Both the position numbers and the translations under genes were made by a program. This document shows positions 1 through 8,220 of a stretch of 60,732 bases of DNA, in pieces. The stretch is from Streptomyces sp. DH41 (GTDB lineage: Bacteria > Actinomycetota > Actinomycetes > Streptomycetales > Streptomycetaceae). Position 1 is the first letter of the stretch. Every line of letters starts with the position of its first letter. Where the stretch lies: positions 1-60,732 of the forward strand of contig NZ_JARVKY010000036.1 of NCBI RefSeq assembly GCF_029813785.1, in the 5' to 3' direction. The notes under the pieces are model-generated. The model was given only the letters and a program-made list of their open reading frames with translations. It was not told the origin of the DNA and did not search any database.

Positions 1-26
1 GCTCGGGGTCCCGGCCGCCGGTGTCG

Positions 27-127
27 GCCCGTGGTTCCACAGCCCGTGGGTCCACAGCCCGTGGCTTCGCAGCTCGTGGTTCCGCAGCTCGTGGTTCCGC
101 AGCCCGTGGCTTCGCAGCCGTGGTTCT
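27..127. repeat. 15-bp minisatellite next to the purA stop codon
   Basis: Six adjoining copies of a 15-bp unit of the form GCCCGTGGTTCCACA (27-116) and a partial seventh run up to the purA stop codon at 128-130. Units vary at a few positions (cca/ccg/tcg). The length is a multiple of three, so the plus strand reads as an open ARGS/ARGF repeat, but no start signal or domain supports a gene. The tract lies immediately downstream of purA. Confidence 0.85.
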
Positions 128-1411
128 CTACAGGAACGAGTTGATCTCGATCGTCTCGTCCCGGCCCGGGCCCACGCCGATCGCGGAGATCGGTGCGCCG
201 GACATCTCCTCCAGCGCCTTGACGTACGCCTGGGCGTTCTTCGGCAGCTCGGCGAAGGTCTTCGCCTTGCTGATGTCCTCGCTCCAGCCCGGCAGCATCT
301 CGTAGACCGGCTTCGCGTGGTGGAAGTCGGACTGCGAGTACGGCAGCTCGTCGACGCGCTTGCCGTCGATCTCGTACGCCACGCAGACCGGGATCTGCTC
401 CCAGCCGGTCAGGACGTCGAGCTTGGTGAGGAAGAAGTCCGTGAGGCCGTTGACCCGGGTCGCGTAACGGGCGATCACCGCGTCGAACCAGCCACAGCGG
501 CGGTCACGGCCGGTCGTCACACCACGCTCGCCACCGATGCGGCGCAGGGCCTCGCCGTCCTCGTCGAAGAGCTCGGTCGGGAACGGGCCCGCGCCGACAC
601 GGGTCGTGTACGCCTTGAGGATGCCGATGACCCGGCTGATCTTCGTCGGGCCCACGCCGGCACCGGTGCAGGCGCCGCCCGCGGTCGGGTTCGACGAGGT
701 GACGAAGGGGTACGTGCCGTGGTCGATGTCCAGCAGCGTCCCCTGGCCACCCTCGAAGAGGACCACCTTGTCGTCGTCGAGGGCCTGGTTGAGGACCAGG
801 ACGGTGTCGGCGACGTACGGGCGGAGCTTGTCCGCGTAGCCCAGCAGCTCCTCGACCACCTGGCCGACGGCGATCGCGCGCCGGTTGTAGAGCTTGGTGA
901 GCATCTGGTTCTTGGCGTCGAGCGCGGCCTCGACCTTCTGGGTGAGGATCGACTCGTCGTAGAGGTCCTGGACGCGGATGCCTACGCGGTTGATCTTGTC
1001 GGCGTAGGTCGGGCCGATGCCGCGCCCGGTGGTGCCGATCTTGCGCTTGCCGAGGAAGCGTTCCGTCACCTTGTCGACGGTCACGTTGTACGGCGTGATG
1101 ATGTGCGCGTTTCCGCTGATCAGGAGCTTGGACGTGTCGACGCCGCGCTCGTTCAGCCCGCTCAGCTCGGAGAACAGGACCGACGGGTCGACAACGACGC
1201 CGTTACCGATGACCGGCGTACAACCGGGAGAAAGGATTCCGGAAGGGAGCAGGTGAAGGGCGTACTTCTGGTCGCCCACGACTACCGTGTGGCCGGCGTT
1301 GTTGCCGCCCTGGTAGCGCACCACATAGTCGACGGAGCCACCGAGCAGGTCCGTCGCCTTTCCCTTGCCTTCGTCACCCCACTGAGCACCGAGCAGCACA
1401 AGTGCGGGCAC
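128..1411 (-). CDS. purA: Adenylosuccinate synthetase
   Basis: Cytosolic GTP-dependent enzyme that joins IMP and aspartate into adenylosuccinate, the first committed step from IMP to AMP. The 427-residue protein begins with the family N-terminus PALVLLGAQWGDEGKGK, which carries the GDEGKGK phosphate-binding loop. It continues with GGNNAGHTV, IGTTGRGIGP, the VLFEGGQGTLLDIDHGTYPFV block and the TTGRDRRCGWFD guanine-site segment, and it is full length. The GTG start at 1411 is chosen because GGAAGGGG lies about 8 nt upstream and homologues start there; an open extension to 1570 has no family similarity. It is divergent from the DAGK-fold gene, and its stop abuts the minisatellite at 27-127. Confidence 0.97.
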   Translation of the reverse strand: MPALVLLGAQWGDEGKGKATDLLGGSVDYVVRYQGGNNAGHTVVVGDQKYALHLLPSGILSPGCTPVIGNGVVVDPSVLFSELSGLNERGVDTSKLLISGNAHIITPYNVTVDKVTERFLGKRKIGTTGRGIGPTYADKINRVGIRVQDLYDESILTQKVEAALDAKNQMLTKLYNRRAIAVGQVVEELLGYADKLRPYVADTVLVLNQALDDDKVVLFEGGQGTLLDIDHGTYPFVTSSNPTAGGACTGAGVGPTKISRVIGILKAYTTRVGAGPFPTELFDEDGEALRRIGGERGVTTGRDRRCGWFDAVIARYATRVNGLTDFFLTKLDVLTGWEQIPVCVAYEIDGKRVDELPYSQSDFHHAKPVYEMLPGWSEDISKAKTFAELPKNAQAYVKALEEMSGAPISAIGVGPGRDETIEINSFL

Positions 1412-1537
1412 GCGCGTACACCCCTTCCGGGCGGGGCATGTCCATGGTCGAGGGCGTGCGCGGCGATTTTTCGCCACGTGCACCGCGACCGTCGTTGGCC
1501 GCCAACCGTCGGACCGGATGCCCCGGAATAGACGAAA

Positions 1538-1561
1538 CCCCTGGCGCAATAGCGCAAGGGG
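1538..1561. promoter_or_regulatory. Imperfect hairpin in the purA divergent promoter region
   Basis: Between the divergent starts at 1411 and 1597, arms CCCCTGGCGC and GCGCAAGGGG flank AATA, with one mismatched pair. It could be an operator or a 5' UTR structure. No purine regulator is recognised nearby, so the role is unassigned. Confidence 0.3.
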
Positions 1562-1596
1562 CTCTTGCACAAAGATGCTACCCGAGGAAGCGAGGC

Positions 1597-2520
1597 ATGG
1601 CCGAGGTGGCGACTTCCGCGAGCTCTTCCGCGACGCCCGATCAGCTTCTGGTGGTCATCGATCCGGTCGCCCGGCGGGCGGACGGAGAATCCGTCCGGAT
1701 CGCGAAAGACGTGCTCAGCGCGGGCGCCGCGAGTACGAAGGTATGCCTGCCGGACACCCCGGAGGAGTTCGCCCGGGCGCTGCGGCGGCGCGGCTCGCGG
1801 CGGCCGGTCGTGATCGGTGACGACCGCGCGCTGCTGCGGGCCGTCGGCCTGCTGCACCGGCAGCGGGAGCTGGCGGGCTGCGCGCTTTCGGTGGTGCCCG
1901 TGGGGTCGGTGCTGACCCTCACCCGGTCGCTCGGACTGCCGTCGGGCGCGGTGGCGGCGGCGCGGGCGGTGCTGGACGGGGCGGAACGGCGCCTGGACCT
2001 GCTCGTCGACGACAGTGACGGGGTGGTGCTGGGGGCGGTGGGGATTCCGCCGGTCACGGCGCACGACGGCGTGGGGTCGGGCTCGGGGGCGGGAGCGGGG
2101 GCGGGGCCGTCGGCTCCGGGTTCGGGGGCGGGTTCCGGTTCGGCGCACTCCTGGCTGCGGACCTGCCAGTCGCTCGTACGGACACTGGCGTCCTCGCGGC
2201 CGGCACGGGTCACGGCGGGTGCGGGGACGCACGGGTCGGCCCGGCTGCGGGTGGAAGTGGACGGGGTGACGCTGGTGGACCTGTCACAGCCGGTCGAGGC
2301 GGTGTCGGTGATGCCGGGCGCGGGCGGGGTGGCCGTGGTGGAGGTACGGCCGCTGTCGGTGGGCACGGAGGCGTCGACGCTCACGGCGAGCGGACGGACG
2401 GTGACCGTGTCGGGGGCGCACTTCCGGTACCGGGCCGACGCGGTGGTGTCGGGGCCGGTGGGGACGCGGACGTGGACGGTGCGGGAGGGGGCCTGGGGGC
2501 TGACGCTGCCGGCGGGGTAG
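1597..2520 (+). CDS. Diacylglycerol-kinase-fold protein, catalytic motif degenerate
   Basis: A 307-residue soluble protein. Its first part (LLVVIDPVARR, then about 100 residues) matches the N-terminal fold of diacylglycerol/sphingosine kinases. The usual GGDGT nucleotide motif is replaced by VIGDDRALLRAV, and the usual PLGTGNDLARTLG segment by PVGSVLTLTRSLGLP, so kinase activity is doubtful. The C-terminal half keeps the beta-rich DAGK C-terminal shape (VEAVSVMPG...VVEVRPL). A Gly/Ser/Ala-rich linker of about 20 residues encoded near 2075-2140 looks like a repeat expansion. The ATG at 1597 follows GAGGAAG by 6 nt. It is divergent from purA. From the family this would act on lipids; here a binding or regulatory role is equally possible. 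Confidence 0.75.
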   Translation: MAEVATSASSSATPDQLLVVIDPVARRADGESVRIAKDVLSAGAASTKVCLPDTPEEFARALRRRGSRRPVVIGDDRALLRAVGLLHRQRELAGCALSVVPVGSVLTLTRSLGLPSGAVAAARAVLDGAERRLDLLVDDSDGVVLGAVGIPPVTAHDGVGSGSGAGAGAGPSAPGSGAGSGSAHSWLRTCQSLVRTLASSRPARVTAGAGTHGSARLRVEVDGVTLVDLSQPVEAVSVMPGAGGVAVVEVRPLSVGTEASTLTASGRTVTVSGAHFRYRADAVVSGPVGTRTWTVREGAWGLTLPAG

Positions 2521-2557
2521 CGGGCGGACGCGGCGTCGAAGGACCGCCCCCGGCCGT

Positions 2558-2700
2558 CCCTCAGCACCAGCCGGCCCTCAGCACCGGCCGGCCCTCAGCA
2601 CCGGCCGGCCCTCAGCACCGGCCGGCCCTCAGCACCGGCCGTCCCTCAGCCGCGCTCGCCCCTCAGCCCCGCCCGGCCCTCAGCCCCGCCCGGCCCTCAA
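2558..2700. repeat. 17-bp minisatellite between convergent genes
   Basis: Five head-to-tail copies of CCCTCAGCACCGGCCGG (2558-2642) are followed by three or four decayed copies to 2700. The tract fills the space between the convergent DAGK-fold gene (stop 2520) and the MarR gene. The MarR stop codon (2697-2699) lies in the last degenerate unit. It may also act as a GC-rich transcription barrier. Confidence 0.9.
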
Positions 2701-3194
2701 CCTCGCCCGAACCGCTCCTCCCGCCGCACCCGCCAGCGCTCCATCATGGCCGCGATCTCCTCGTCGACGAACTCGAAGAAGGCGAGCGTCTCGGCCATGC
2801 GGCGGCCCGCCGGGGTCTCGGCGCCGAGGCTGGCGACACCCTCGCTCAGCGCGCTCTCCCACCGCTTGAGGACGGCCTCGCGGTTGGTGAGTGCCTCGTA
2901 CCACTGATTGCTGTGCACCCGGTACCGCTCCTTGCGTGAGCCGGGTTCGCGCTCGCGCGAGACCATGTGCTGCTGCGAGAGGTAGCGCACGGCGCCGGAG
3001 ACGGCGGCAGGGCTGACCCGGAGCTGTTCGCCGAGTTCCGCGGAGGTCAGCGAACCCGAGTCCGAGGCCAGCAGCGCGGCGAAGACCCGCGCCGGCATGC
3101 GCTGCATCCCGGCCTCGACGAGCTGGGCCGCGAAGCCCTCCACGAACTTCGACACCGCCTCGGGATCGCGCCCTGATGTCGTTGCTTCCGTCAT
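2697..3194 (-). CDS. MarR/GbsR-type transcriptional regulator of the adjacent ABC exporter
   Basis: A 165-residue cytosolic regulator. The N-terminal helices (FVEGFAAQLVEAGMQRMPARVFAALLAS) lead into a winged helix-turn-helix (LTSAELGEQLRVSPAAVSGAVRYLSQQHMVSREREPGSRKERY split across about residues 45-90). The tail is acidic and helical, ending ERWRVRREERFG. This layout is typical of GbsR/MarR regulators that sit next to drug exporters. Start choice is uncertain: ATG 3194 is preceded by GGTGAGAG at about 11 nt, while ATG 3215 has no spaced ribosome site. It is divergent from the ABC transporter, with an inverted repeat in the shared promoter, so repression of both genes is inferred. Confidence 0.85.
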   Translation of the reverse strand: MTEATTSGRDPEAVSKFVEGFAAQLVEAGMQRMPARVFAALLASDSGSLTSAELGEQLRVSPAAVSGAVRYLSQQHMVSREREPGSRKERYRVHSNQWYEALTNREAVLKRWESALSEGVASLGAETPAGRRMAETLAFFEFVDEEIAAMMERWRVRREERFGRG

Positions 3195-3241
3195 CGTTCG
3201 ATCATCTCTCACCATCCTGACGGTTTCTTAACTTCACAAGT

Positions 3242-3266
3242 TTCTGAAGGAAGCGTACGTTCAGAA
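3242..3266. promoter_or_regulatory. Inverted repeat operator candidate
   Basis: TTCTGAA, 11 nt spacer, TTCAGAA is a perfect 7-bp inverted repeat ending 2 nt before the ABC ATPase start at 3269. It lies between the divergent regulator and exporter genes, as expected for a MarR-family operator. Binding would block initiation of the exporter. Confidence 0.65.
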
Positions 3267-3268
3267 TC

Positions 3269-4252
3269 ATGACGAAGGCAATCAGCGTCTCCGGCCTCCA
3301 CAAGTCGTTCGGCCGGACACGCGCGCTGGACGGGCTCGACCTGGAGGTCGAGGCCGGCGAGGTACACGGCTTCCTGGGCCCCAACGGCGCCGGAAAGTCC
3401 ACCACCATCCGCGTCCTGCTCGGCCTGCTGCGCGCCGACTCGGGCGCCTCGCGGGTACTCGGCCGTGACCCGTGGGCGGACGCGGTGGAGGCGCACCGCC
3501 GGATCGCGTACGTCCCCGGCGACGTGACGCTGTGGCGCAACCTCTCCGGCGGCGAGGTCATCGACCTCTACGGCCGACTTCGCGGAGGGCTGGACACCGG
3601 GCGCCGGGCCGAGCTGATCGAGCGGTTCGAACTCGACCCGACCAAGAAGGGCCGCACGTACTCCAAGGGCAACCGGCAGAAGGTCGCGCTCGTCGCCGCC
3701 TTCGCCTCCGACGTCGACCTGCTGATCCTCGACGAGCCCACCTCGGGACTGGACCCGCTGATGGAGGAGGTCTTCCAGCGGTGTGTGGCCCAGGAGCGCG
3801 AGCGCGGGCGGACGATCCTGCTCTCCTCCCACATCCTCAGCGAGGTCGAGGAGCTGTGCGACCGGGTCAGCATCATCCGCAAGGGGCGGACCGTCGAGAG
3901 CGGCTCACTGGCCGATCTGCGCCACCTGACGCGGACCAGCGTGACCGCCGAACTCGCGGGTGCCCCGGGCGGGCTGGGACTGCTGCCCGGCGTGCACGAC
4001 CTGGACGTCCGAGGCCACAGGGTCCGGTTCCAGGCCGACACGGACAAGCTGGACGCCGTACTCCGCTCCCTGAGCGAGTCGGGCGTGCGGTCGCTGACGT
4101 GCACGCCGCCGACGCTGGAGGAACTGTTCATGCGGCACTACCAGGCGGCCGAGGCCACGGGCGGCGCGGGTTCCACGGGTTCCACGGGCGCCGCGGGGGC
4201 CGCCGGGGCCGCCGGGGCCGCCGGGGCCGCGGGCGAGGTGACGGTCCGATGA
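3269..4252 (+). CDS. ABC exporter ATP-binding protein
   Basis: A 327-residue ATPase that pairs with the downstream permease to form a drug/natural-product-type exporter. Visible motifs are Walker A GPNGAGKST (residues ~39-47), signature-region YSKGNRQKV (~131-139), Walker B LLILDEPTSGLDP (~151-163) and the switch histidine in LLSSHILSE. A DrrA-like C-terminal domain follows. The end is a low-complexity collagen-like tail, GSTGSTG followed by repeated AAG, encoded by GGGGCCGCC repeats around 4190-4232. The start has only a distant GAAGGAAG (about 16 nt), so the mRNA may be leaderless or weakly translated. It overlaps the permease start in ATGA, showing translational coupling. Confidence 0.93.
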   Translation: MTKAISVSGLHKSFGRTRALDGLDLEVEAGEVHGFLGPNGAGKSTTIRVLLGLLRADSGASRVLGRDPWADAVEAHRRIAYVPGDVTLWRNLSGGEVIDLYGRLRGGLDTGRRAELIERFELDPTKKGRTYSKGNRQKVALVAAFASDVDLLILDEPTSGLDPLMEEVFQRCVAQERERGRTILLSSHILSEVEELCDRVSIIRKGRTVESGSLADLRHLTRTSVTAELAGAPGGLGLLPGVHDLDVRGHRVRFQADTDKLDAVLRSLSESGVRSLTCTPPTLEELFMRHYQAAEATGGAGSTGSTGAAGAAGAAGAAGAAGEVTVR

Positions 4253-5853
4253 CCGCCGTGGCCTCCCTCGGAGCACGGACCGGCGGCTCGCGCCAACTGG
4301 CCGGCACCGGCACGCTGCTGCGCTTCGCCCTGCGCCGCGACCGGACGATGCTCCCGGTCTGGGTCGCGGTGAACGCGCTCATGGTGCTCTCCATGCCCGG
4401 CACCCTCAAGGGCCTGTACGGCACCGCCGCCGAACGCGCCGACCTGGTGCGGCAGATGGAGACCAACGCCTCGCTGCGGGCGATGGTCGGCCCCGTCTTC
4501 GACGACTCCCTCGGCGCGCTCACGGCCTGGCGCGTCGGTGTGTACGCCGCCGCGCTCGCCGCCGTGATGAGCCTGCTGATCGTCGTACGGCACACCCGCG
4601 ACGAGGAGGAGAGCGGCCGTCAGGAAGTGGTCGCCTCCGGGATGGTCGGCCGCCGCGCCGCACTGACGGCGGCCCTGCTCACGGCGGCCGTCGCCAACGG
4701 CGTCCTGGCGCTGCTGGTGGTCGCCGGGCTGGCCGCGCAGGGAGTGGCCGGCGCGGTGGCCCTCGGGCTCGCGATCGCGGGCGTCGGGATGCTCTTCGCC
4801 ACAATGGCGGCGATCGTCGCGCAGCTGACCGAGAGCGCCCGGCTGGCCCGGGGGCTGACGGCGGCCGTGCTGGGCGGGGCCTTCGTCCTGCGGGCGGCGG
4901 GCGACTCGGCGACGACCGACGGCTCCTCCGTACTGACGTGGCTGTCTCCGCTGGGCTGGCTGGAGAACCTGCGGGCCTTCGCGGCCGAGCGGTGGTGGGT
5001 GCTGCCGCTGATCGCCGGCGCGGCGGTGGTGCAGGGTGCGGTGGCCTACGGGCTGGCCGGCCGCCGGGACCTCGGCATGAGCTTCCTGCCGACCCGGCCG
5101 GGACCGGCCGCCGGGCGCCTGCGCACGGCCGGTGCGCTGGCCTGGCGGTTGCAGCGGGGCAGCGTGCTCGGCTGGAGCGTCGGCTTCCTCCTCGCCGGGG
5201 TCGTCTACGGCTCGATGACCGAGGGCGCGGCCGATCTGGTCGGGGACAACGAGCAGGCCCGCCAGATCATCGAGCGGATGGGCGGGCAGGCCGGACTGAC
5301 CGACGCGTTCGTGTCGGCGATGGTCGGGATGCTCGGGCTGATCGCCGCGCTGTACGTCGTCGCGTCGGTGCTGCGGCTGAACGGCGAGGAGACCTCCGGG
5401 CGGGCGGAGCCGGTGCTCGCGGGCGCGGTGGGCCGAATGCGGTGGGCCGCGGGGCACCTGGTGATCGCCTTCGGCGGCGCGGCGCTCATCATGCTGCTCG
5501 CGGGCCTGGGTTTCGCGCTCGGGTACGGCCGGGACGCCGGGGCGATCCTGGGCGCGTGTCTGGCGCAGTTGCCGGCGGTGTGGGTGATCGGCGGGGCGGC
5601 GGTGCTGCTGCACGGGGTGCTGCCGCGCGGTGCGGTGGCCGCGTGGGGAGTCGCGGGCGCGGTGCTGCTGCTCGGGTGGGTCGGGCCGGCGCTGGACGTG
5701 CCGCAGGCGGTGCTGGACGTGTCGCCGTTCGGGCATCTGCCGAAGTTGCCGGCTGAGGAGATGAGCTGGGCGCCGGTGCTGGTGCTCACGTCGATCGCGG
5801 TGGTGCTGGTGGTGGCGGGGCTGGTGGGGTTGCGGCGACGGGATGTGACGTAG
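4249..5853 (+). CDS. ABC exporter permease (COG3559 polyketide-antibiotic exporter type)
   Basis: A 534-residue integral membrane protein with about twelve hydrophobic segments, for example AALTAALLTAAVANGVLALL, VALGLAIAGVGMLFATM and LVLTSIAVVLVVAGLVGL. It is arranged as two related halves of about six spans each. The soluble segment around RDLGMSFLPTRPGPAAGRLR is typical of the TnrB-type exporter permeases. It starts by ATGA overlap with the ATPase gene, so the two form one operon under the MarR/GbsR regulator. The substrate is unknown; the family exports antibiotics and other hydrophobic compounds. Confidence 0.9.
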   Translation: MTAVASLGARTGGSRQLAGTGTLLRFALRRDRTMLPVWVAVNALMVLSMPGTLKGLYGTAAERADLVRQMETNASLRAMVGPVFDDSLGALTAWRVGVYAAALAAVMSLLIVVRHTRDEEESGRQEVVASGMVGRRAALTAALLTAAVANGVLALLVVAGLAAQGVAGAVALGLAIAGVGMLFATMAAIVAQLTESARLARGLTAAVLGGAFVLRAAGDSATTDGSSVLTWLSPLGWLENLRAFAAERWWVLPLIAGAAVVQGAVAYGLAGRRDLGMSFLPTRPGPAAGRLRTAGALAWRLQRGSVLGWSVGFLLAGVVYGSMTEGAADLVGDNEQARQIIERMGGQAGLTDAFVSAMVGMLGLIAALYVVASVLRLNGEETSGRAEPVLAGAVGRMRWAAGHLVIAFGGAALIMLLAGLGFALGYGRDAGAILGACLAQLPAVWVIGGAAVLLHGVLPRGAVAAWGVAGAVLLLGWVGPALDVPQAVLDVSPFGHLPKLPAEEMSWAPVLVLTSIAVVLVVAGLVGLRRRDVT

Positions 5854-6039
5854 CGAGCCGGGAGAGCACCCCCCGGAACAAGCCAATCGGCCTCAGTCCG
5901 CCTCAGTCTCTTGCGCGGGCGTCTCAGCGCGAGCAATGGTTGAACCGTCAACCAACACACCTGGAACGGTGCCCGGACGGTGGCCGCCCCACGGCCCGGC
6001 CACCGTCATCCCTCATGCGCAGACAAGAGGAGACCGCAC

Positions 6040-6504
6040 ATGAGCATCGCACTCGTGCGCAACCCCGGCGAAGGCACCGTCTACCGCTACTACGACAGCG
6101 TCCAGGAACAGGTCGTGTCGAACACCGAGACGCAGGGAGTGGTCACCGTCGCACGGCTGAGCATGCGCCGGTCGGACGCGCCGCCCCTGCACGTCCACAG
6201 CCGGGAGGACGAAAGCTGGGTGGTCCTGGCCGGCCACGTCCGGTTCTGGGTCGGTTCGGCCTCACTCGACGCGTGCGAGGTGCATGACGCCGAGCCGGGC
6301 GCCTACGTCTTCGGCCCCCGGTCGGTCCCCCACACCTTCCAGCCGCTCACCACGACGGCGGACGTCCTGGTCATCAACAACCCGGGAGCCGTCGAGGGCT
6401 ACTTCCGGTCGGTCGGCCACGCCGACGCGCGTCATGACACGGACCACGCGGACAGGCTGGCCCAGTACGGCATAGCCCTCCTGGACGGCCCGCCTCACGC
6501 GTGA
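6040..6504 (+). CDS. Cupin-domain protein
   Basis: A 154-residue single-domain cupin. The first metal motif is visible as PPLHVHSREDESWVVLAGHVRFWVG (about residues 47-71; His, His, Glu ligands) and the second as PGAYVFGPRSVPHTFQ with a late histidine. A C-terminal helical stretch (YFRSVGHADARHDTDHADRLAQYGI) resembles quercetinase/isomerase-type cupins. The ATG start follows GAGGAGA by 7-8 nt. It stands alone, with no clear partner enzyme, so the substrate is unknown. Confidence 0.85.
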   Translation: MSIALVRNPGEGTVYRYYDSVQEQVVSNTETQGVVTVARLSMRRSDAPPLHVHSREDESWVVLAGHVRFWVGSASLDACEVHDAEPGAYVFGPRSVPHTFQPLTTTADVLVINNPGAVEGYFRSVGHADARHDTDHADRLAQYGIALLDGPPHA

Positions 6505-6558
6505 GCCCGGGCCCGGCAGCGGTGCCGTGAAACCGGGCAGGATGTCGGGAGCGTCCTG

Positions 6559-6825
6559 GTGACCATGGGACGGCGTGACGCGGTGACGTGCGGGGGGTGC
6601 CTGGTGTCGGCGGTGGGAGCCACGGGGGCGGTGCTCGCCTGGGGAATGTCGGATCGCACCCGGCGGCACTTCGGCCACGACTTCGAGAACAACGGCATGG
6701 ACCTCAGCGTGCTCTACACCGAACTGCCCTTCGTCCTGCTCGCCGGAGTCCTCGTGCCGGCCGTGCTCTGGGCGCTGGGCGCCTGGCTGCTGGAACGGCG
6801 CCGGCGCTCAGACCTCCACTCGTAG
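6559..6825 (+). CDS. Small two-span membrane protein of unknown function
   Basis: An 88-residue protein with hydrophobic segments at about residues 10-28 (AVTCGGCLVSAVGATGAVLAW) and 55-78 (FVLLAGVLVPAVLWALGAWLL), followed by a basic ERRRR anchor. The GTG start at 6559 has GGGAG about 7 nt upstream. Its last 18 bp overlap the 3' end of the convergent P450 gene. No family is recognised. Hydrophobicity, the start signal and codon bias support a real gene. Confidence 0.6.
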   Translation: MTMGRRDAVTCGGCLVSAVGATGAVLAWGMSDRTRRHFGHDFENNGMDLSVLYTELPFVLLAGVLVPAVLWALGAWLLERRRRSDLHS

Positions 6826-8100
6826 CTCCGCCAGCCCTCGCATCACGAAGTTCGGCTTCCGCTCCGGTTCCGACGCCAGGCGCAGCGCCGGGGCCCGCTC
6901 CAGCAGGGACGTCATGGACGCCGCCAGTTCGATGCGGGCCAGTGGGGCGCCGATGCAGTAGTGGACGCCGGCGCTGAAGGAGATGTGGGGATTGTCGCGC
7001 CGGGTGAGGTCGAGGCGGTCCGGGGCGGTGAAGACCGCCGGGTCGTGGTTGGCGGAGCCGAACAGCATCGCCACCTCCGCGCCGCGCGGGATGGTCGTCC
7101 CGTCGATCTCGATCTCGTCCAGCACCCAGCGTTCGAAGAGCTGGAGCGGGGTGTCGTAGCGCATCAGCTCCTCCACGGCGGACGGGACGAGGGAGTGGTC
7201 GGCGCGCAGGGCCGCCAGCTGGCCGGGGTTGCGGAAGAGGGCCAGCCAGCCGTTGGTCGTGGCGTTCACCGTGGCCTCGTGACCGGCGTTCAGGAGCAGG
7301 ACGCAGGTCGAGATCATCTCCTGCTCGGTGAGCCGGTCGTCGTCCTCGTCGTGGGCCGCGATCAGGCCCGAGATCAGGTCGTCGCCCGGTTCCTTGCGGC
7401 GGGCCGCGATCAGTCCGCGCAGGTACTCCGAGAAGTCGACCGACGCGCGGACCGCCCTCGCCGCCGTCTCCTCGGACGGGTTCAGCTCGTACATCCCGCA
7501 GATGTCCGCCGACCAGGGGCGCAGCGGGGCCCGGTCCGACTCCGGGATACCCAGCATCTCCGCGATCACGGCGACCGGGAGCGGCTCGGCCACGTCCCGC
7601 AGCAGGTCGCCGCCGCCGTCCGCCACCAGCCGGGACACCAGGTCGTCGGCCAGCCCGTGCACGTACGGCTTCAGGCGCTCCACCGTGCGCGGCGTGAACG
7701 CCTTCGACACCAGACGCCGGATACGGGTGTGGTCCGGCGGCTCCAGATCGAGCATCCCGTGGTCGTTGAGCGTGTGGAAGGGCTCCTGCTCCGGCGGGGG
7801 CGCGGTGCGGCCGAAGTCCTCGTGCGTGAAGCGGTGCTGGTACGTCCGACCTAGGCGGCGGTCGCGCAGCAGCGCCGACACGTCCGCGTGGTGCGGAATC
7901 AGCCACTGGTCGCTCGGCTCGTAGTAGAGCACGCGCCCCCGGGCCCGCAGCTCGGCGAAGGCGGGGTACGGGTCGGCGACGAACGCCGGGTCCCACGGGT
8001 CGAACGCGGGGCCGGAAGCGGGGTCGGGTGCGGGGCCGGAAGCGGGATCGGGTGCGGGGCCGGAAGCGGGATCGGGTGCGGGATCGGGTGCGGCCGTCAT
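6808..8100 (-). CDS. Cytochrome P450, CYP107-like
   Basis: A 430-residue soluble bacterial monooxygenase. The I-helix oxygen-activation motif is LLLNAGHEATVN, the K-helix ExxR lies in SAVEELMRY followed by R, and the heme loop is FSAGVHYCIGAPLARIE with the axial cysteine. From memory the equivalent S. coelicolor gene is CYP107U1, linked to sporulation; that equivalence is inferred from position and family. The N-terminus carries three 10-residue repeats of the form PDPASGPA, encoded by a 30-bp GC-rich repeat near 8005-8090. No ferredoxin gene is adjacent. It is divergent from the xylanase, and the ribosome site is weak. Confidence 0.95.
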   Translation of the reverse strand: MTAAPDPAPDPASGPAPDPASGPAPDPASGPAFDPWDPAFVADPYPAFAELRARGRVLYYEPSDQWLIPHHADVSALLRDRRLGRTYQHRFTHEDFGRTAPPPEQEPFHTLNDHGMLDLEPPDHTRIRRLVSKAFTPRTVERLKPYVHGLADDLVSRLVADGGGDLLRDVAEPLPVAVIAEMLGIPESDRAPLRPWSADICGMYELNPSEETAARAVRASVDFSEYLRGLIAARRKEPGDDLISGLIAAHDEDDDRLTEQEMISTCVLLLNAGHEATVNATTNGWLALFRNPGQLAALRADHSLVPSAVEELMRYDTPLQLFERWVLDEIEIDGTTIPRGAEVAMLFGSANHDPAVFTAPDRLDLTRRDNPHISFSAGVHYCIGAPLARIELAASMTSLLERAPALRLASEPERKPNFVMRGLAELRVEV

Positions 8101-8220
8101 GGACGGACAGTAAGACCTCGACCGGCCCTCTGCCCAGAGTCCCGTTCGCCCGTGCGCACGGGTCTTGACCTCGCGCCGCCGGAGCCTTAGCTTCCTTCAC
8201 CAATGTTTCGGAAAGCATTT

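Noticed and set aside
21..305. Possible plus-strand repeat protein (ARGS repeats)
   Set aside because: Open only because the 15-bp repeat is a multiple of three; it runs into antisense purA and lacks a start signal.
317..1531. 404-residue plus-strand ORF over purA
   Set aside because: It is the antisense shadow of a clear purA gene, kept open by GC3 bias, with no motif.
2558..2700. Possible CRISPR array
   Set aside because: Units of 17 bp are contiguous without variable spacers; it is a minisatellite. The same applies to 27-127.
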